From contig CAIUEV010000123.1 of NCBI GenBank assembly GCA_903898335.1, forward strand, positions 1-15,004: a stretch of 15,004 nucleotides of DNA, given 5' to 3'. Every line of letters starts with the position of its first letter. Within the stretch, counting starts at the first letter, position 1. The position numbers and the translations under genes are program-made. Shown here one piece after another: positions 6,919-14,707 of the stretch. The stretch comes from an uncultured bacterium. Its GTDB lineage: Bacteria > Patescibacteriota > Minisyncoccia > CAIUEV01. Below the pieces are notes generated by a model. It searched no databases and was not told where the DNA came from. It saw only the letters and a program-made list of their open reading frames with translations.

Positions 6919-8034
6919 ATGAAAATTGTTTGCACTCGAGATAATTTGAGGCAAGGTATCAGTAGAGTTGAAAGAGCGGTTGGCAGAAATTCCACGCTTC
7001 CGGTTCTGGCCAGCGTACTGTTGGAAACCGAAAAAGGTTTGCTTAAAATATCCGCAACCAATCTTGAAATCGGTGTGATTTCTTATGTGCGATCAAGAGT
7101 GGAGAATGAAGGAAAAACAACCGTTCCGGTCAGTGTTTTTTCCGGCATAATCCACAATTTAAAGGACGAAAAAATAACTTTGGAGCTGGTCGGAACGAGT
7201 CTGAAAATTTTTGGCGATACTTTTGAGTCGAAATTAAGAACGATTTCCGCCGATGATTTCCCTCTCATTCCTAAAGTCGAAGATGGTCTGCAGTGGAGAG
7301 TAAATGCTAAGGATTTAAAAGAGGCTACGCGTCGGGTTATGCCGTCAGTCTCGAATTTGGAAACAAAATTGGAACTAACCGGAGTCTGTTTTTCGGCCGA
7401 AGAAAAAACTCTGACAATGGCCTCAACCGATGGCTACAGGCTGGCGGAAAAGACCATTAAATGCGAAGGAAAAACGAAAGAAGCAAGCAATTTTATAGTT
7501 CCCGGATCAAGCTTGCAGGAGGTGGAAAGAATTTTCGGAGAAGAATCGGTTGACGTTCTTATTACTGTTTCTGAAAATCAAATTGCTTTTCAAAAAGAGG
7601 ATGTTTATTTTGTCAGTCGATTAATCGAAGGCAAATACCCCGATTACAAGCAAATTATTCCCAATAAATTCAAAGCCGAGGTTCGCATCGAAAAAACAAA
7701 ACTTTTGGATTCATTAAAAATGGCCAGTATTTTTTCTCTCAATCAGACCAAAGATGTTAAAATCGGGGTGGAGCCGGAAAAAATATCGATTCATACCGGT
7801 AGCGGCGATTTTGGTGAGCATCATGCTGAGATTCCGGCGGAGGTGAATGGGGAAAGCTTTGAAGTTTCTTTTAATCATCAGTTTTTGCAAGATGGTTTAA
7901 ATACGATAAGCGAAGAGGATGTCATGTTTTTTCTCAACGACAGTAACGGAGCCTCCCTGATGAAAGGATTTGATAACAAAAAAGAAGCCGTAAGAGATGA
8001 TTTTCTGTATATAGTTATGCCGATTCGTCAATAA
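6919..8034 (+). CDS. dnaN: DNA polymerase III beta subunit (sliding clamp)
   Basis: 371 residues, the normal clamp length of three repeated clamp folds (about 1-120, 125-245 and 248-371). As a dimeric ring it tethers the replicase and other DNA enzymes to DNA. Visible signatures are the opening MKIVCTRDNLRQGISRVERAV, NSTLPVLASVLLE (24-36), STDGYRLAEK (169-178), which lines the partner-binding cleft, SRLIEGKYPDY (233-243) and the C-terminal VMPIRQ, matching the VMPMRL tail that forms the other wall of the cleft in E. coli. AGAAGAG precedes the ATG at a suitable distance. A stronger GGAGGG at 6887-6892 has no start codon at a usable spacing. The gene is not next to dnaA here, but near polA and upstream of an ftsA-like gene. 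Confidence 0.97.
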   Translation: MKIVCTRDNLRQGISRVERAVGRNSTLPVLASVLLETEKGLLKISATNLEIGVISYVRSRVENEGKTTVPVSVFSGIIHNLKDEKITLELVGTSLKIFGDTFESKLRTISADDFPLIPKVEDGLQWRVNAKDLKEATRRVMPSVSNLETKLELTGVCFSAEEKTLTMASTDGYRLAEKTIKCEGKTKEASNFIVPGSSLQEVERIFGEESVDVLITVSENQIAFQKEDVYFVSRLIEGKYPDYKQIIPNKFKAEVRIEKTKLLDSLKMASIFSLNQTKDVKIGVEPEKISIHTGSGDFGEHHAEIPAEVNGESFEVSFNHQFLQDGLNTISEEDVMFFLNDSNGASLMKGFDNKKEAVRDDFLYIVMPIRQ

Positions 8035-8082
8035 AATAAAAACTTGATACAAATATAAAATCTTAAAGGAGTATTTATAGTT

Positions 8083-9348
8083 ATGAGCGTACTTGATTAT
8101 ATTTTTGGGCCTAAAAAACCTGACGCTAATTTTGCTCTTTCTCTCGACATAGGGACGGAGGTCGTTAAAGCCTTAATTTTTCAAATAGACGGTGAGGATG
8201 GCAAGGGATTGGTGGTCGGAGTGGGAAAAGAAAGACAAAAATCAGGTCACATGACTTCCGGCGCCGTGGCCGATATTGCCGGCGTAGTCGAAACATGCCA
8301 AAAAGCCATTGAAAAGGCGGCAAAAAGAGTCGGTTTTGTTCCGGAGCAATGTATTGTTGGGATTGCCGGAGAGCTGGTCAAAGGTACAACAGTCAATGTT
8401 CGCTACGAAAGAGTCCGCCCCCAACTCAAAATCGATATGCCCGAACTGAAAAGCATAGTTCAAAAAATTCAGTGGAAAGCTTTCGATCGGGTCAGGCAGC
8501 AGCTCGCCTGGGAAACCGGCCATTCCGAAATAGATATTAAATTGATTAATGCCGCTATCGTTGATGTGCGCATTGACGGATATAGAGTCACGAACCCTTT
8601 GGGTTTTCAAGGTAAGGAAGTTTCCGTTTCCGTTTTTAATTCCTACGCTCCAATGATTCATTTGGGAGCACTGCAAAGCATCACCAACGAACTGGGTCTG
8701 GATCTGCTCTCAATCGCCGCGGAGCCCTACGCTGTAGCCAGATCGTTGGGAACAGACAACGCCGTTGAGTTTTCCGCTGTTTTTATTGATATCGGAGGAG
8801 GAACAACCGACATCGCCGTTGTTCGAAATGGCGGAATCGAGGGAACAAAAATGTTTGCTCTCGGCGGTCGCGCTTTCACCAAAAGAATTGCAACCGAACT
8901 GAGTATCGGCTTCGAGGAAGCGGAGCAATTGAAAATAAAATATTCAAACAATGAGCTCGGACCGAATTTAATGCAAAAAATGAGCGGTATCCTGCAGGAG
9001 GATTGCCAAATTTGGCTTTCCGGAGTTGAATTGGCCCTAGGTGAGTTTGTGGGAACGGACCTTCTTCCAAATCGATTTTTGCTCTGTGGAGGGGGCTCGC
9101 ATCTACCGGAAATAAAAAAAGTCTTGGAAAACAATAAGTGGCCCGAGGACTTACCTTTCGGGAAACAAGTCAAAGTCGATTTTATTTATCCCAAAGACGT
9201 TATTAATGTTCTCGATAAGACAAACGAGCTTAACGATTTTCAGGACGTAACCCCGATGGGGTTAGCCAATTTGGCGCTTGATCTGGTCGGCGAAGAGCGT
9301 GTTGTCGGCAGCATCCTCAGAAAAGTCGTCAGAATGATGCAAAATTAA
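8083..9348 (+). CDS. FtsA-like actin-fold ATPase (cell division family)
   Basis: 421 residues with actin/Hsp70-fold signatures. Phosphate-1 is SLDIGTEVVKA (20-30), phosphate-2 is FIDIGGGTTDIAVV (234-247), and the adenosine motif is LCGGGSHLPEIKKVL (334-348). Residues about 60-195 between the phosphate motifs resemble the SHS2 (1C) insertion of FtsA rather than the subdomain layout of MreB or DnaK. The last 13 residues, GSILRKVVRMMQN, look like a short amphipathic basic helix, as in the membrane-targeting tail of FtsA. Known FtsA polymers tether FtsZ to the membrane. PilM/ComM-type pilus ATPases share the fold and are the main alternative. No ftsZ, ftsQ or pil genes are in the window. AAAGGAG (8065-8071) precedes the ATG at a rather long 11 nt. 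The 48-nt and 14-nt gaps to dnaN and miaA suggest one transcript. Confidence 0.82.
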   Translation: MSVLDYIFGPKKPDANFALSLDIGTEVVKALIFQIDGEDGKGLVVGVGKERQKSGHMTSGAVADIAGVVETCQKAIEKAAKRVGFVPEQCIVGIAGELVKGTTVNVRYERVRPQLKIDMPELKSIVQKIQWKAFDRVRQQLAWETGHSEIDIKLINAAIVDVRIDGYRVTNPLGFQGKEVSVSVFNSYAPMIHLGALQSITNELGLDLLSIAAEPYAVARSLGTDNAVEFSAVFIDIGGGTTDIAVVRNGGIEGTKMFALGGRAFTKRIATELSIGFEEAEQLKIKYSNNELGPNLMQKMSGILQEDCQIWLSGVELALGEFVGTDLLPNRFLLCGGGSHLPEIKKVLENNKWPEDLPFGKQVKVDFIYPKDVINVLDKTNELNDFQDVTPMGLANLALDLVGEERVVGSILRKVVRMMQN

Positions 9349-9362
9349 TTTTAACTTTAGGC

Positions 9363-10274
9363 ATGAGACTCCCAAAGGCTATCGCTGTTGTAGGTCCGAC
9401 CGCCTGTGGTAAAACCAAGCTGGGAGTAGATTTGGCCAAAAAGTTTAACGGAGAAATTGTCTCCGCCGATTCAAGACAAATCTATCGACACCTTGATCTT
9501 TGTACCGGTAAAGACAAAGAAGACTATTTGATCGGGAAGAAAAAAATTCCCTACCATTTGATTGATATTTTAGAGCCCGATCGAGAATTTTCTTCAGCCG
9601 ACTTTCAGAAAGAAGCTTTTAAAACTATCAATAAAATAATTAAGAGAGGCAAACTGCCAATTTTGGTCGGGGGAAGCCCTTTTTACGTTTATTCTGTCAC
9701 TGAAGGATGGAGTTTCCCCAAACTTGACCATGATCCGAAGATCAGAGACCGAGTCAGAAAAATGAGCCTCGAAGAAAAACAGCAAGCTCTGGAAAAAATT
9801 GATCCGGCCGCCTACGAAAAAATTGATCGCAACAACCCACGTCGGCTGGAAAGAGCTCTGGAAATTTGTCTTGTCTCCGGTAAGAAATTCGAAGATTTTA
9901 AACCTAAAGCAAGCCCAAAATTTGATTTTTTGTTTTTAGGTAAAATACATTCCCTGGATACAATCAAGGAAAGAGTTAAAAAGAGACTCGAGGAGAGATT
10001 TGAAGCCGGTATGATTGAAGAAGTCGCCGGCGTTTTAAAGAGGAAAAAGGCTTCCGCCAAAGACTTGGAAAAAATGGGTCTTGAGCCGAGATTTATCACT
10101 TACTATCTGGAAGGTCGCATAAACAAACAGGAACTCGAAGATCTTTTGTTGAAAAATATTATTAGCTTTGCCAAAAGACAGATCACTTGGTTTGGTAAAG
10201 ACCAAAGGATTAATTGGATAGAAGACTCTTCCAAAGAACCAGAAAATCTCGTTCGTGATTTTATCAAAAAATAG
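9363..10274 (+). CDS. miaA: tRNA dimethylallyltransferase (i6A37 synthesis)
   Basis: 303 residues, the usual MiaA length. MiaA transfers dimethylallyl from DMAPP to the N6 of A37 in tRNAs that read codons starting with U. Visible: P-loop GPTACGKT (11-18), SADSRQIYR (34-42) with the conserved Asp36, the TGKD segment (48-51), GGSPFYV (103-109), DRNNPRRLERALEI (155-168), and the C-terminal AKRQITWFGKD (270-280). Two positions are unusual against E. coli. The catalytic-loop threonine of GGT is serine (S105), which keeps the hydroxyl. The GYRE/GYKE-like motif is GLEPRFITYYLEG (239-251), of a form I associate with CPR homologues. It starts 14 nt after the ftsA-like gene with a weak ribosome binding site. 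Its stop codon directly abuts that of the convergent glycosyltransferase gene. Confidence 0.94.
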   Translation: MRLPKAIAVVGPTACGKTKLGVDLAKKFNGEIVSADSRQIYRHLDLCTGKDKEDYLIGKKKIPYHLIDILEPDREFSSADFQKEAFKTINKIIKRGKLPILVGGSPFYVYSVTEGWSFPKLDHDPKIRDRVRKMSLEEKQQALEKIDPAAYEKIDRNNPRRLERALEICLVSGKKFEDFKPKASPKFDFLFLGKIHSLDTIKERVKKRLEERFEAGMIEEVAGVLKRKKASAKDLEKMGLEPRFITYYLEGRINKQELEDLLLKNIISFAKRQITWFGKDQRINWIEDSSKEPENLVRDFIKK

Positions 10275-11810
10275 CTAATTTTTTCGCTTCTTCTCACTCA
10301 CCCAAAAACTACCGAAATATTTCTTAAACATCAATCGGGTCATGGCGTCCATGGCGGGCGGTGCCGTGATAAAAAGCGCCGTCAAAGGCATAAAGAGAGA
10401 TTCGAGCCCAAACATTAAGTTTTTAAGCCAACTGTAATCTTTGGTTCTTCTTGGGGTTATAAAGAAAGAAAGAATAGCGGAACAGACGATTCCCACCATG
10501 GCCAGTCTCATCAGAAACTGAGTAATGAGCGGCAAATTATGCGCCAAGACCATCTCGTTAAACTCCGCTCCACCAACCATCAAAGGCAGCCAGCCCATCA
10601 TCAGAAGAATAAAAGAAGTGGTCCCCCAAGAAATTCTTCCTTCAAGCATAGTAAATACGATACTAAACCTTGACCAAAATGGAATTTTGCAATCTTTATT
10701 CGCAAAGACTCTCAGTAATCTGGGAAAGCTTTCGATTCCGTAAGCCCAGCGTCTTAGCTGTTTATACTGATTTACAATAGTCTTTTTCACGGTTTCAGCC
10801 AAAGTTGCGTCCATGGAAACCGGTAAAAACAGGGGAATGGTGCGATAGTCACCGTCATACTTCGCGTAGCATTGCCAAAAAATAGCTGAATCCTCTGAAA
10901 TGATATCTCTTTGCCATTTTCCGACATCGAGCAGAGCAGTCAAACTCATGGAATGAGAAGAAAAAGTCACCAGCCTTTCATGCCTGACGCTTTCTATCAT
11001 ATGCCAGAAAGAAGTTCCCAAAGAAACGGTTCTCACCACCATATTGGTATCCCAAATGTTATTGTTAAACATCGGCAAAGGTTGATAACTGGCTCTGAAT
11101 CTGTCTTTATTCTTTATATAATGATAACTCACGCAAGCAAAATACTCCTGATGCGGACGAGTATCGCAATCGAAATTCGAGACAATAACTTGCCTCACGT
11201 CTATCTTTTTGCTTTTCAAAAACTTCAAAGCGTTATCCAAAGCCCAATTGGCATTGGAGCTTTTAGCTTTCATCTCTCCGGGTAAGTTGTCCGGATGGAC
11301 AGCCGTCAGAAAGCCGGCGAAATCTTTACCGTATTTTTTCTTCAATTCTTCTTGGCTTTTGTGCGCCTCCTCCCCCGCTCTTTTCTCCGACGACATTGAA
11401 ATTATAATTCTGTCATTGGGATAGTTGGAATTTTTTATAGACTCGATTGTCGGCTCAAGAACAAAAAGTTCTTCATTTACATACGGAATGATGATCAGAT
11501 GATATACGTTGGAAACGCTGAGCCCATCATTTTCTTTAAGTTTTTCAATTTTTTTCAGCCAATCTATTTTTTGATTTTTCGCCAATTTCCTGTAAGCAAT
11601 TATCGTCAAAACCGATAGGATGAGAATCCTTGTCAGCCAAAAGAGATCATAAAAAATAATGAAAACAGCTGCCGCTATCGGTAATAAAAAGGATAGCAGA
11701 ACCGATAAAAAAATCACCCCCCAGCAAAGAGCACCGGGCAATATCTCACCGAAACGCTGAAGTCTGTATTCTTTATCGTTATCGGTGGCTTGACGAGGAA
11801 AAATGACCAT
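10275..11810 (-). CDS. Membrane-bound family 2 glycosyltransferase with processive-type QxxRW motif
   Basis: 511 residues. Two N-terminal hydrophobic helices (about 24-50 and 53-73) come first, then a cytoplasmic GT-A domain (about 100-365) and three or more C-terminal helices (about 395-415, 430-452 and 465-485). Catalytic signatures are IIPYVNEE (107-114), the metal-binding DCD (214-216, in NFDCDTRP), the acidic SEDSAIFWQC (305-314, probable general base D307) and QLRRW (351-355), matching QxxRW. This set is typical of the inner-membrane polysaccharide synthase branch of GT2 (cellulose synthase or hyaluronan synthase-like), which uses UDP-sugars. The actual polymer is unknown. The TM/GT-A/TM layout allows coupled export. 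The gene has its own candidate promoter (11857-11885) and also lies 83 nt downstream of the Cys-rich protein gene, so it could be partly co-transcribed. No strong Shine-Dalgarno is seen. Confidence 0.88.
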   Translation of the reverse strand: MVIFPRQATDNDKEYRLQRFGEILPGALCWGVIFLSVLLSFLLPIAAAVFIIFYDLFWLTRILILSVLTIIAYRKLAKNQKIDWLKKIEKLKENDGLSVSNVYHLIIIPYVNEELFVLEPTIESIKNSNYPNDRIIISMSSEKRAGEEAHKSQEELKKKYGKDFAGFLTAVHPDNLPGEMKAKSSNANWALDNALKFLKSKKIDVRQVIVSNFDCDTRPHQEYFACVSYHYIKNKDRFRASYQPLPMFNNNIWDTNMVVRTVSLGTSFWHMIESVRHERLVTFSSHSMSLTALLDVGKWQRDIISEDSAIFWQCYAKYDGDYRTIPLFLPVSMDATLAETVKKTIVNQYKQLRRWAYGIESFPRLLRVFANKDCKIPFWSRFSIVFTMLEGRISWGTTSFILLMMGWLPLMVGGAEFNEMVLAHNLPLITQFLMRLAMVGIVCSAILSFFITPRRTKDYSWLKNLMFGLESLFMPLTALFITAPPAMDAMTRLMFKKYFGSFWVSEKKRKN

Positions 11811-11856
11811 TCAATAAAATTAATACTTACCAAAATCTAACCTTACTATGACTCTA

Positions 11857-11885
11857 TTTCTAGCACTTAAGAATTCAAAAAGCAA
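11857..11885 (-). promoter_or_regulatory. Candidate promoter of the glycosyltransferase gene
   Basis: On the minus strand, TTGCTT (11885-11880) stands 17 bp before TAGAAA (11862-11857), and the -10 is preceded by TGC, making an extended -10 (TGCTAGAAA). Transcription would begin near 11850, about 40 nt before the ATG. The 83-nt gap (11811-11893) shows no terminator hairpin, so read-through from the upstream gene is also possible. Confidence 0.4.
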
Positions 11886-11893
11886 CGATAATT

Positions 11894-14647
11894 TTAATTA
11901 ATTTCCACTCCACCCCACTCGACTACGGTAAAGCCTTCTCTCTCAGGGGTGGCAATGCTTGGTTCCTTTATCTCTTCTCTCTGATTGAGCGGTTTAAAGA
12001 TAAAGTTCCTGCGTATAATAGTTTTCGGCTGCGGGATGACTTTCAATTTCATATTCTCAGTCAGAAATTGATCGCTTAAAAGTTTGATTTCATAAAAATT
12101 AGCCGGCTTTAGTTCATTAAGCCAGTATTCTTTAAATTGACTCTTCTCTTTTTCGTTCAATCCCAGTTTAGGTAAGTATTGATTAAACCAGGTTTCCAAT
12201 TCGCTATATTCTACGACCCACCCATCTTCAGGAATTTCAATTTTATTAAGAGTATTTTCGTAGAACAAATAGTCGAAACGACCATCTATTAATCCGGTAG
12301 ACGAAACTTTGACATTCCATCCATCTTTTAGGTAGGCAGGATCACTTTTAACAATCTCGCCATTTATACCCAAAGAAACATTAACCCGAGTTTCCTCTGT
12401 CGGATAGAGATAAATGGCCGGCTTCTTAACTGTCATTTCCGGATAAGTTCCACAAACCTCTCTAATTTTAGTCAATAAATCACCGGAGCAACCGTAACGC
12501 GAGATATTACTTGTAGTCAAACCATTCTCAACTAAAGCTCTCGCTTGGCTCAGATTGTTGACTGTGCAAGCCGCCTGTTTTCCCTCTATTTGAGACAGAT
12601 TATTCATCAGATTTGGACATTCGTTCAAAGTATTGTCTGAAATCACTCCCGAAGCTTTCAAGTTCGACGAAATTTCATCGATCTTCTTTAAAGAATTGAC
12701 GGTCATAACAATTTCCGTTTGCAAGCCTTTTGGCTTAGTTTGGATTTGACTGGTTTCTTCCGTTCGATAGCTATCAAAATAATTGACTTCGACTACTCTT
12801 AATTTTGCTTTGGTGTTGTTCCTTACATGGTCATAAAAGCATTGTTTATCCGTTCCGCAATCTGTTTCTCCCGCCTGGGCGCAAGTTCTTGGAAAGCTGC
12901 TTCTCATGTGCGGTGCCAAAGAACCTTCCGTATCTCCGGAACATTGGCAATAGGAGTATTGGGGGGCATCAAGAGCTTCTCTCCAAATTCCTCCCGACTG
13001 TTCACACGCTCCCTGATCAGATTCCCCGCCGACGCACTGATCGCTTTCCAGGGAAAGACATCTATCCGACGGGCAATCGCAAGCTTCAACCGGATTCCAT
13101 AGAGTTACCCCGACTTCTCCGCTCAATAAACCTCCGCAAAACTCTCTATCAGCATTGTAACGATTGGAAAACTGTTTCCAAGTTCCCCCGGAATTAGTGC
13201 AGGCCGTTTCTTTTGCATCGTTATTGTAAGTATCCGCAACACACTTACCTTCCGAATTCAGACACTGGTCTTTTGGACAAACACAGCCAAGAAACGGATA
13301 CGCCGTAGCGGTGCAAGAACTACCGTTTTGAGAAAAAGAACAACTTTCCGGTTTAAATAAAGCCTGCTCAGTCCGGCCGCAGAAGTGACTCGGCGGATTT
13401 GAGGCGATCAGAGCACTACTATTTACAGCTCCATAATCGACCCAAGACCCGTTGTTGGTCTTGCAATTCGACTCCAGAGTCGTGACATCGAAACAAGAAC
13501 TTCTTCTTCCCATAAAACGACCTGTGTTTATTTGACCGACATTACAATCATGAGCGCCCCCACCTCTTAGCTGGCACTTTTCTCCCTTCAAACGATAACC
13601 GGCCGGACAAGTACAATAACCGTATTTAGTGGTGGAATCTCCCGCTTCGGTCCAGATGCCTCCCGAAGAAGTACAATTCGTAGCGGCTACGGGTGGATTG
13701 ACGATCGAAGAGCCCGCGCTACAATACCCTCTAAGTTCAAAAATTGTCGAGTAACCGGAACTATCGTATCTGCCTCTCTCGGAAGCGGTTTCCAGATTCA
13801 AGCACTGATTGGTCGGGCATGAGCAGCGACTTCCTTTATAGCTGGTGCTGTCATTAAAAATACTCAGTTTCGATTGCACCGATGAATCAGTTGAGTATGA
13901 ACAAACACCGGATTTCAAAGATCTTCCCTCAATCGAACTGAAGCTTTCCCATGTCCCGCCCGAAGAAACACATCGATTAACATAGTTGGTAACAGAAATA
14001 CTTGTCGATGGAGTTCCAAAAACGGAGATTACCGGATAAAATCCGCCGTTTCCCCTGTTTGAAGCCAGGCCGAGAATTTTATTCAACGCTTCTCTCAGAG
14101 CGGCTACTTGTTCTTCTAAGGTCATACTATCAGAAATTGTATTGACATTATTTCCCAAATAATCAAAAACATTAAAGGCATTAGCTTGATTTATAAAATA
14201 ACCCATCCAATTGAAAGAGCTTTGCTCTCCAACCAGATCATCCACATAGTCACCGTCAATATAGACCGAGCGAATTTTGCCTTTAGCCTTATCAATTCTC
14301 AAAACCTCAGTCTTATCATTTCCGGCATAGACAGAGCAAGAAAAACTTTCTCCGTCAGGCAAAAATTTTATCGCTTTTTCCAGATCATCAAGTGTAGTCT
14401 TCTCACTCATTTTAGCCACCAAAGGTCCCTCTGATTTTGAATTGGCCACTAAGTCGATCGGTTTTGCTGTCGGCAGATTGACCGCCGGATCGGCAATCTC
14501 CGCTACGGAATTTTTTTTCTCAATCGTTTCCGTTTCATCCTTTTTTTGAGCTACTTTAATCAATAAATAAGCCACAAAAACGACCAAAACCACCGCCAAA
14601 AAATAAAGCGGCCGCCTATTTGCTTTTTGATTAGAGCTTTTTCTCAT
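11894..14647 (-). CDS. Large membrane-anchored Cys-rich modular surface protein, C-terminal KPAIYLYP/VVEWGG domain
   Basis: 917 residues. A basic N-terminus and one hydrophobic helix (about 13-31) form an uncleaved anchor or signal; the rest should be outside. Residues about 80-200 hold SFSCSVYAGNDKTEVLRID and a predicted helical stretch (about 175-195). Residues 226-600 contain five copies of a C-x2-(S/N)-(G/N)-G-x-W unit, at 226, 325, 395, 483 and 548. Each leads into a C-x-C or CxCP cluster, often followed by CLN or CLS; the many cysteines suggest disulfide-linked repeats. Residues about 610-735 are a helical, Cys-containing linker. Residues 741-917 form a distinct domain from KPAIYLYP, through FKEYWLNEL (838-846) and IFKPLNQREE, to EREGFTVVEWGG (902-913). 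I have seen this domain pattern in hypothetical proteins of CPR bacteria and Firmicutes, but know no assigned function. An adhesion or cell-surface role is inference. It lies upstream of a polysaccharide-synthase-like gene. Confidence 0.85.
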   Translation of the reverse strand: MRKSSNQKANRRPLYFLAVVLVVFVAYLLIKVAQKKDETETIEKKNSVAEIADPAVNLPTAKPIDLVANSKSEGPLVAKMSEKTTLDDLEKAIKFLPDGESFSCSVYAGNDKTEVLRIDKAKGKIRSVYIDGDYVDDLVGEQSSFNWMGYFINQANAFNVFDYLGNNVNTISDSMTLEEQVAALREALNKILGLASNRGNGGFYPVISVFGTPSTSISVTNYVNRCVSSGGTWESFSSIEGRSLKSGVCSYSTDSSVQSKLSIFNDSTSYKGSRCSCPTNQCLNLETASERGRYDSSGYSTIFELRGYCSAGSSIVNPPVAATNCTSSGGIWTEAGDSTTKYGYCTCPAGYRLKGEKCQLRGGGAHDCNVGQINTGRFMGRRSSCFDVTTLESNCKTNNGSWVDYGAVNSSALIASNPPSHFCGRTEQALFKPESCSFSQNGSSCTATAYPFLGCVCPKDQCLNSEGKCVADTYNNDAKETACTNSGGTWKQFSNRYNADREFCGGLLSGEVGVTLWNPVEACDCPSDRCLSLESDQCVGGESDQGACEQSGGIWREALDAPQYSYCQCSGDTEGSLAPHMRSSFPRTCAQAGETDCGTDKQCFYDHVRNNTKAKLRVVEVNYFDSYRTEETSQIQTKPKGLQTEIVMTVNSLKKIDEISSNLKASGVISDNTLNECPNLMNNLSQIEGKQAACTVNNLSQARALVENGLTTSNISRYGCSGDLLTKIREVCGTYPEMTVKKPAIYLYPTEETRVNVSLGINGEIVKSDPAYLKDGWNVKVSSTGLIDGRFDYLFYENTLNKIEIPEDGWVVEYSELETWFNQYLPKLGLNEKEKSQFKEYWLNELKPANFYEIKLLSDQFLTENMKLKVIPQPKTIIRRNFIFKPLNQREEIKEPSIATPEREGFTVVEWGGVEIN
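12983..13972 (-). repeat. Five protein-level CxxSGGxW repeats within the surface protein
   Basis: The encoded units are CVSSGGTW (13972-13949), CTSSGGIW (13675-13652), CKTNNGSW (13465-13442), CTNSGGTW (13201-13178) and CEQSGGIW (13006-12983). Spacings between unit starts are 99, 70, 88 and 65 residues. The spacing is uneven and the DNA is diverged, so these are old duplicated modules rather than a recent tandem repeat. The third unit is the most degenerate. Confidence 0.8.
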
Positions 14648-14670
14648 CTTTTTATTTTAAATTTTTGAAA

Positions 14671-14703
14671 ATTATCTTTATAGATAATATCAGCTTTTTT
14701 CAA
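14671..14703 (-). promoter_or_regulatory. Candidate promoter with overlapping dyad, upstream of the surface protein gene
   Basis: On the minus strand, TTGAAA (14703-14698) comes 15 bp before TATAAA (14682-14677). An alternative extended -10, TG-A-TATTAT, lies at 14692-14684. A perfect 6-6-6 dyad, ATTATC-N6-GATAAT (14671-14688), overlaps both -10 candidates and would suit a repressor site. The region lies directly behind the terminator of the rRNA transcript, about 30-55 nt before the ATG. Confidence 0.4.
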
Positions 14704-14707
14704 AAAC

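Noticed and set aside
8242..8676. Long open frame on the minus strand (144 codons)
   Set aside because: Lies wholly inside the ftsA-like gene, which has clear actin-fold motifs. The antisense product shows no recognisable family features.
8727..9173. Second long minus-strand open frame (148 codons)
   Set aside because: Also antisense to the ftsA-like gene, over its phosphate-2 and adenosine motifs. It is a codon-bias shadow.
10911..11285. Plus-strand open frame of 124 codons inside the glycosyltransferase gene
   Set aside because: Overlaps the catalytic DCD region on the opposite strand and has no ribosome binding site or family signature.
12805..13197. Plus-strand open frame of 130 codons inside the surface-protein gene
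   Set aside because: Antisense to the Cys repeat region; its cysteine- and arginine-rich product is what a shadow of that sequence would give.
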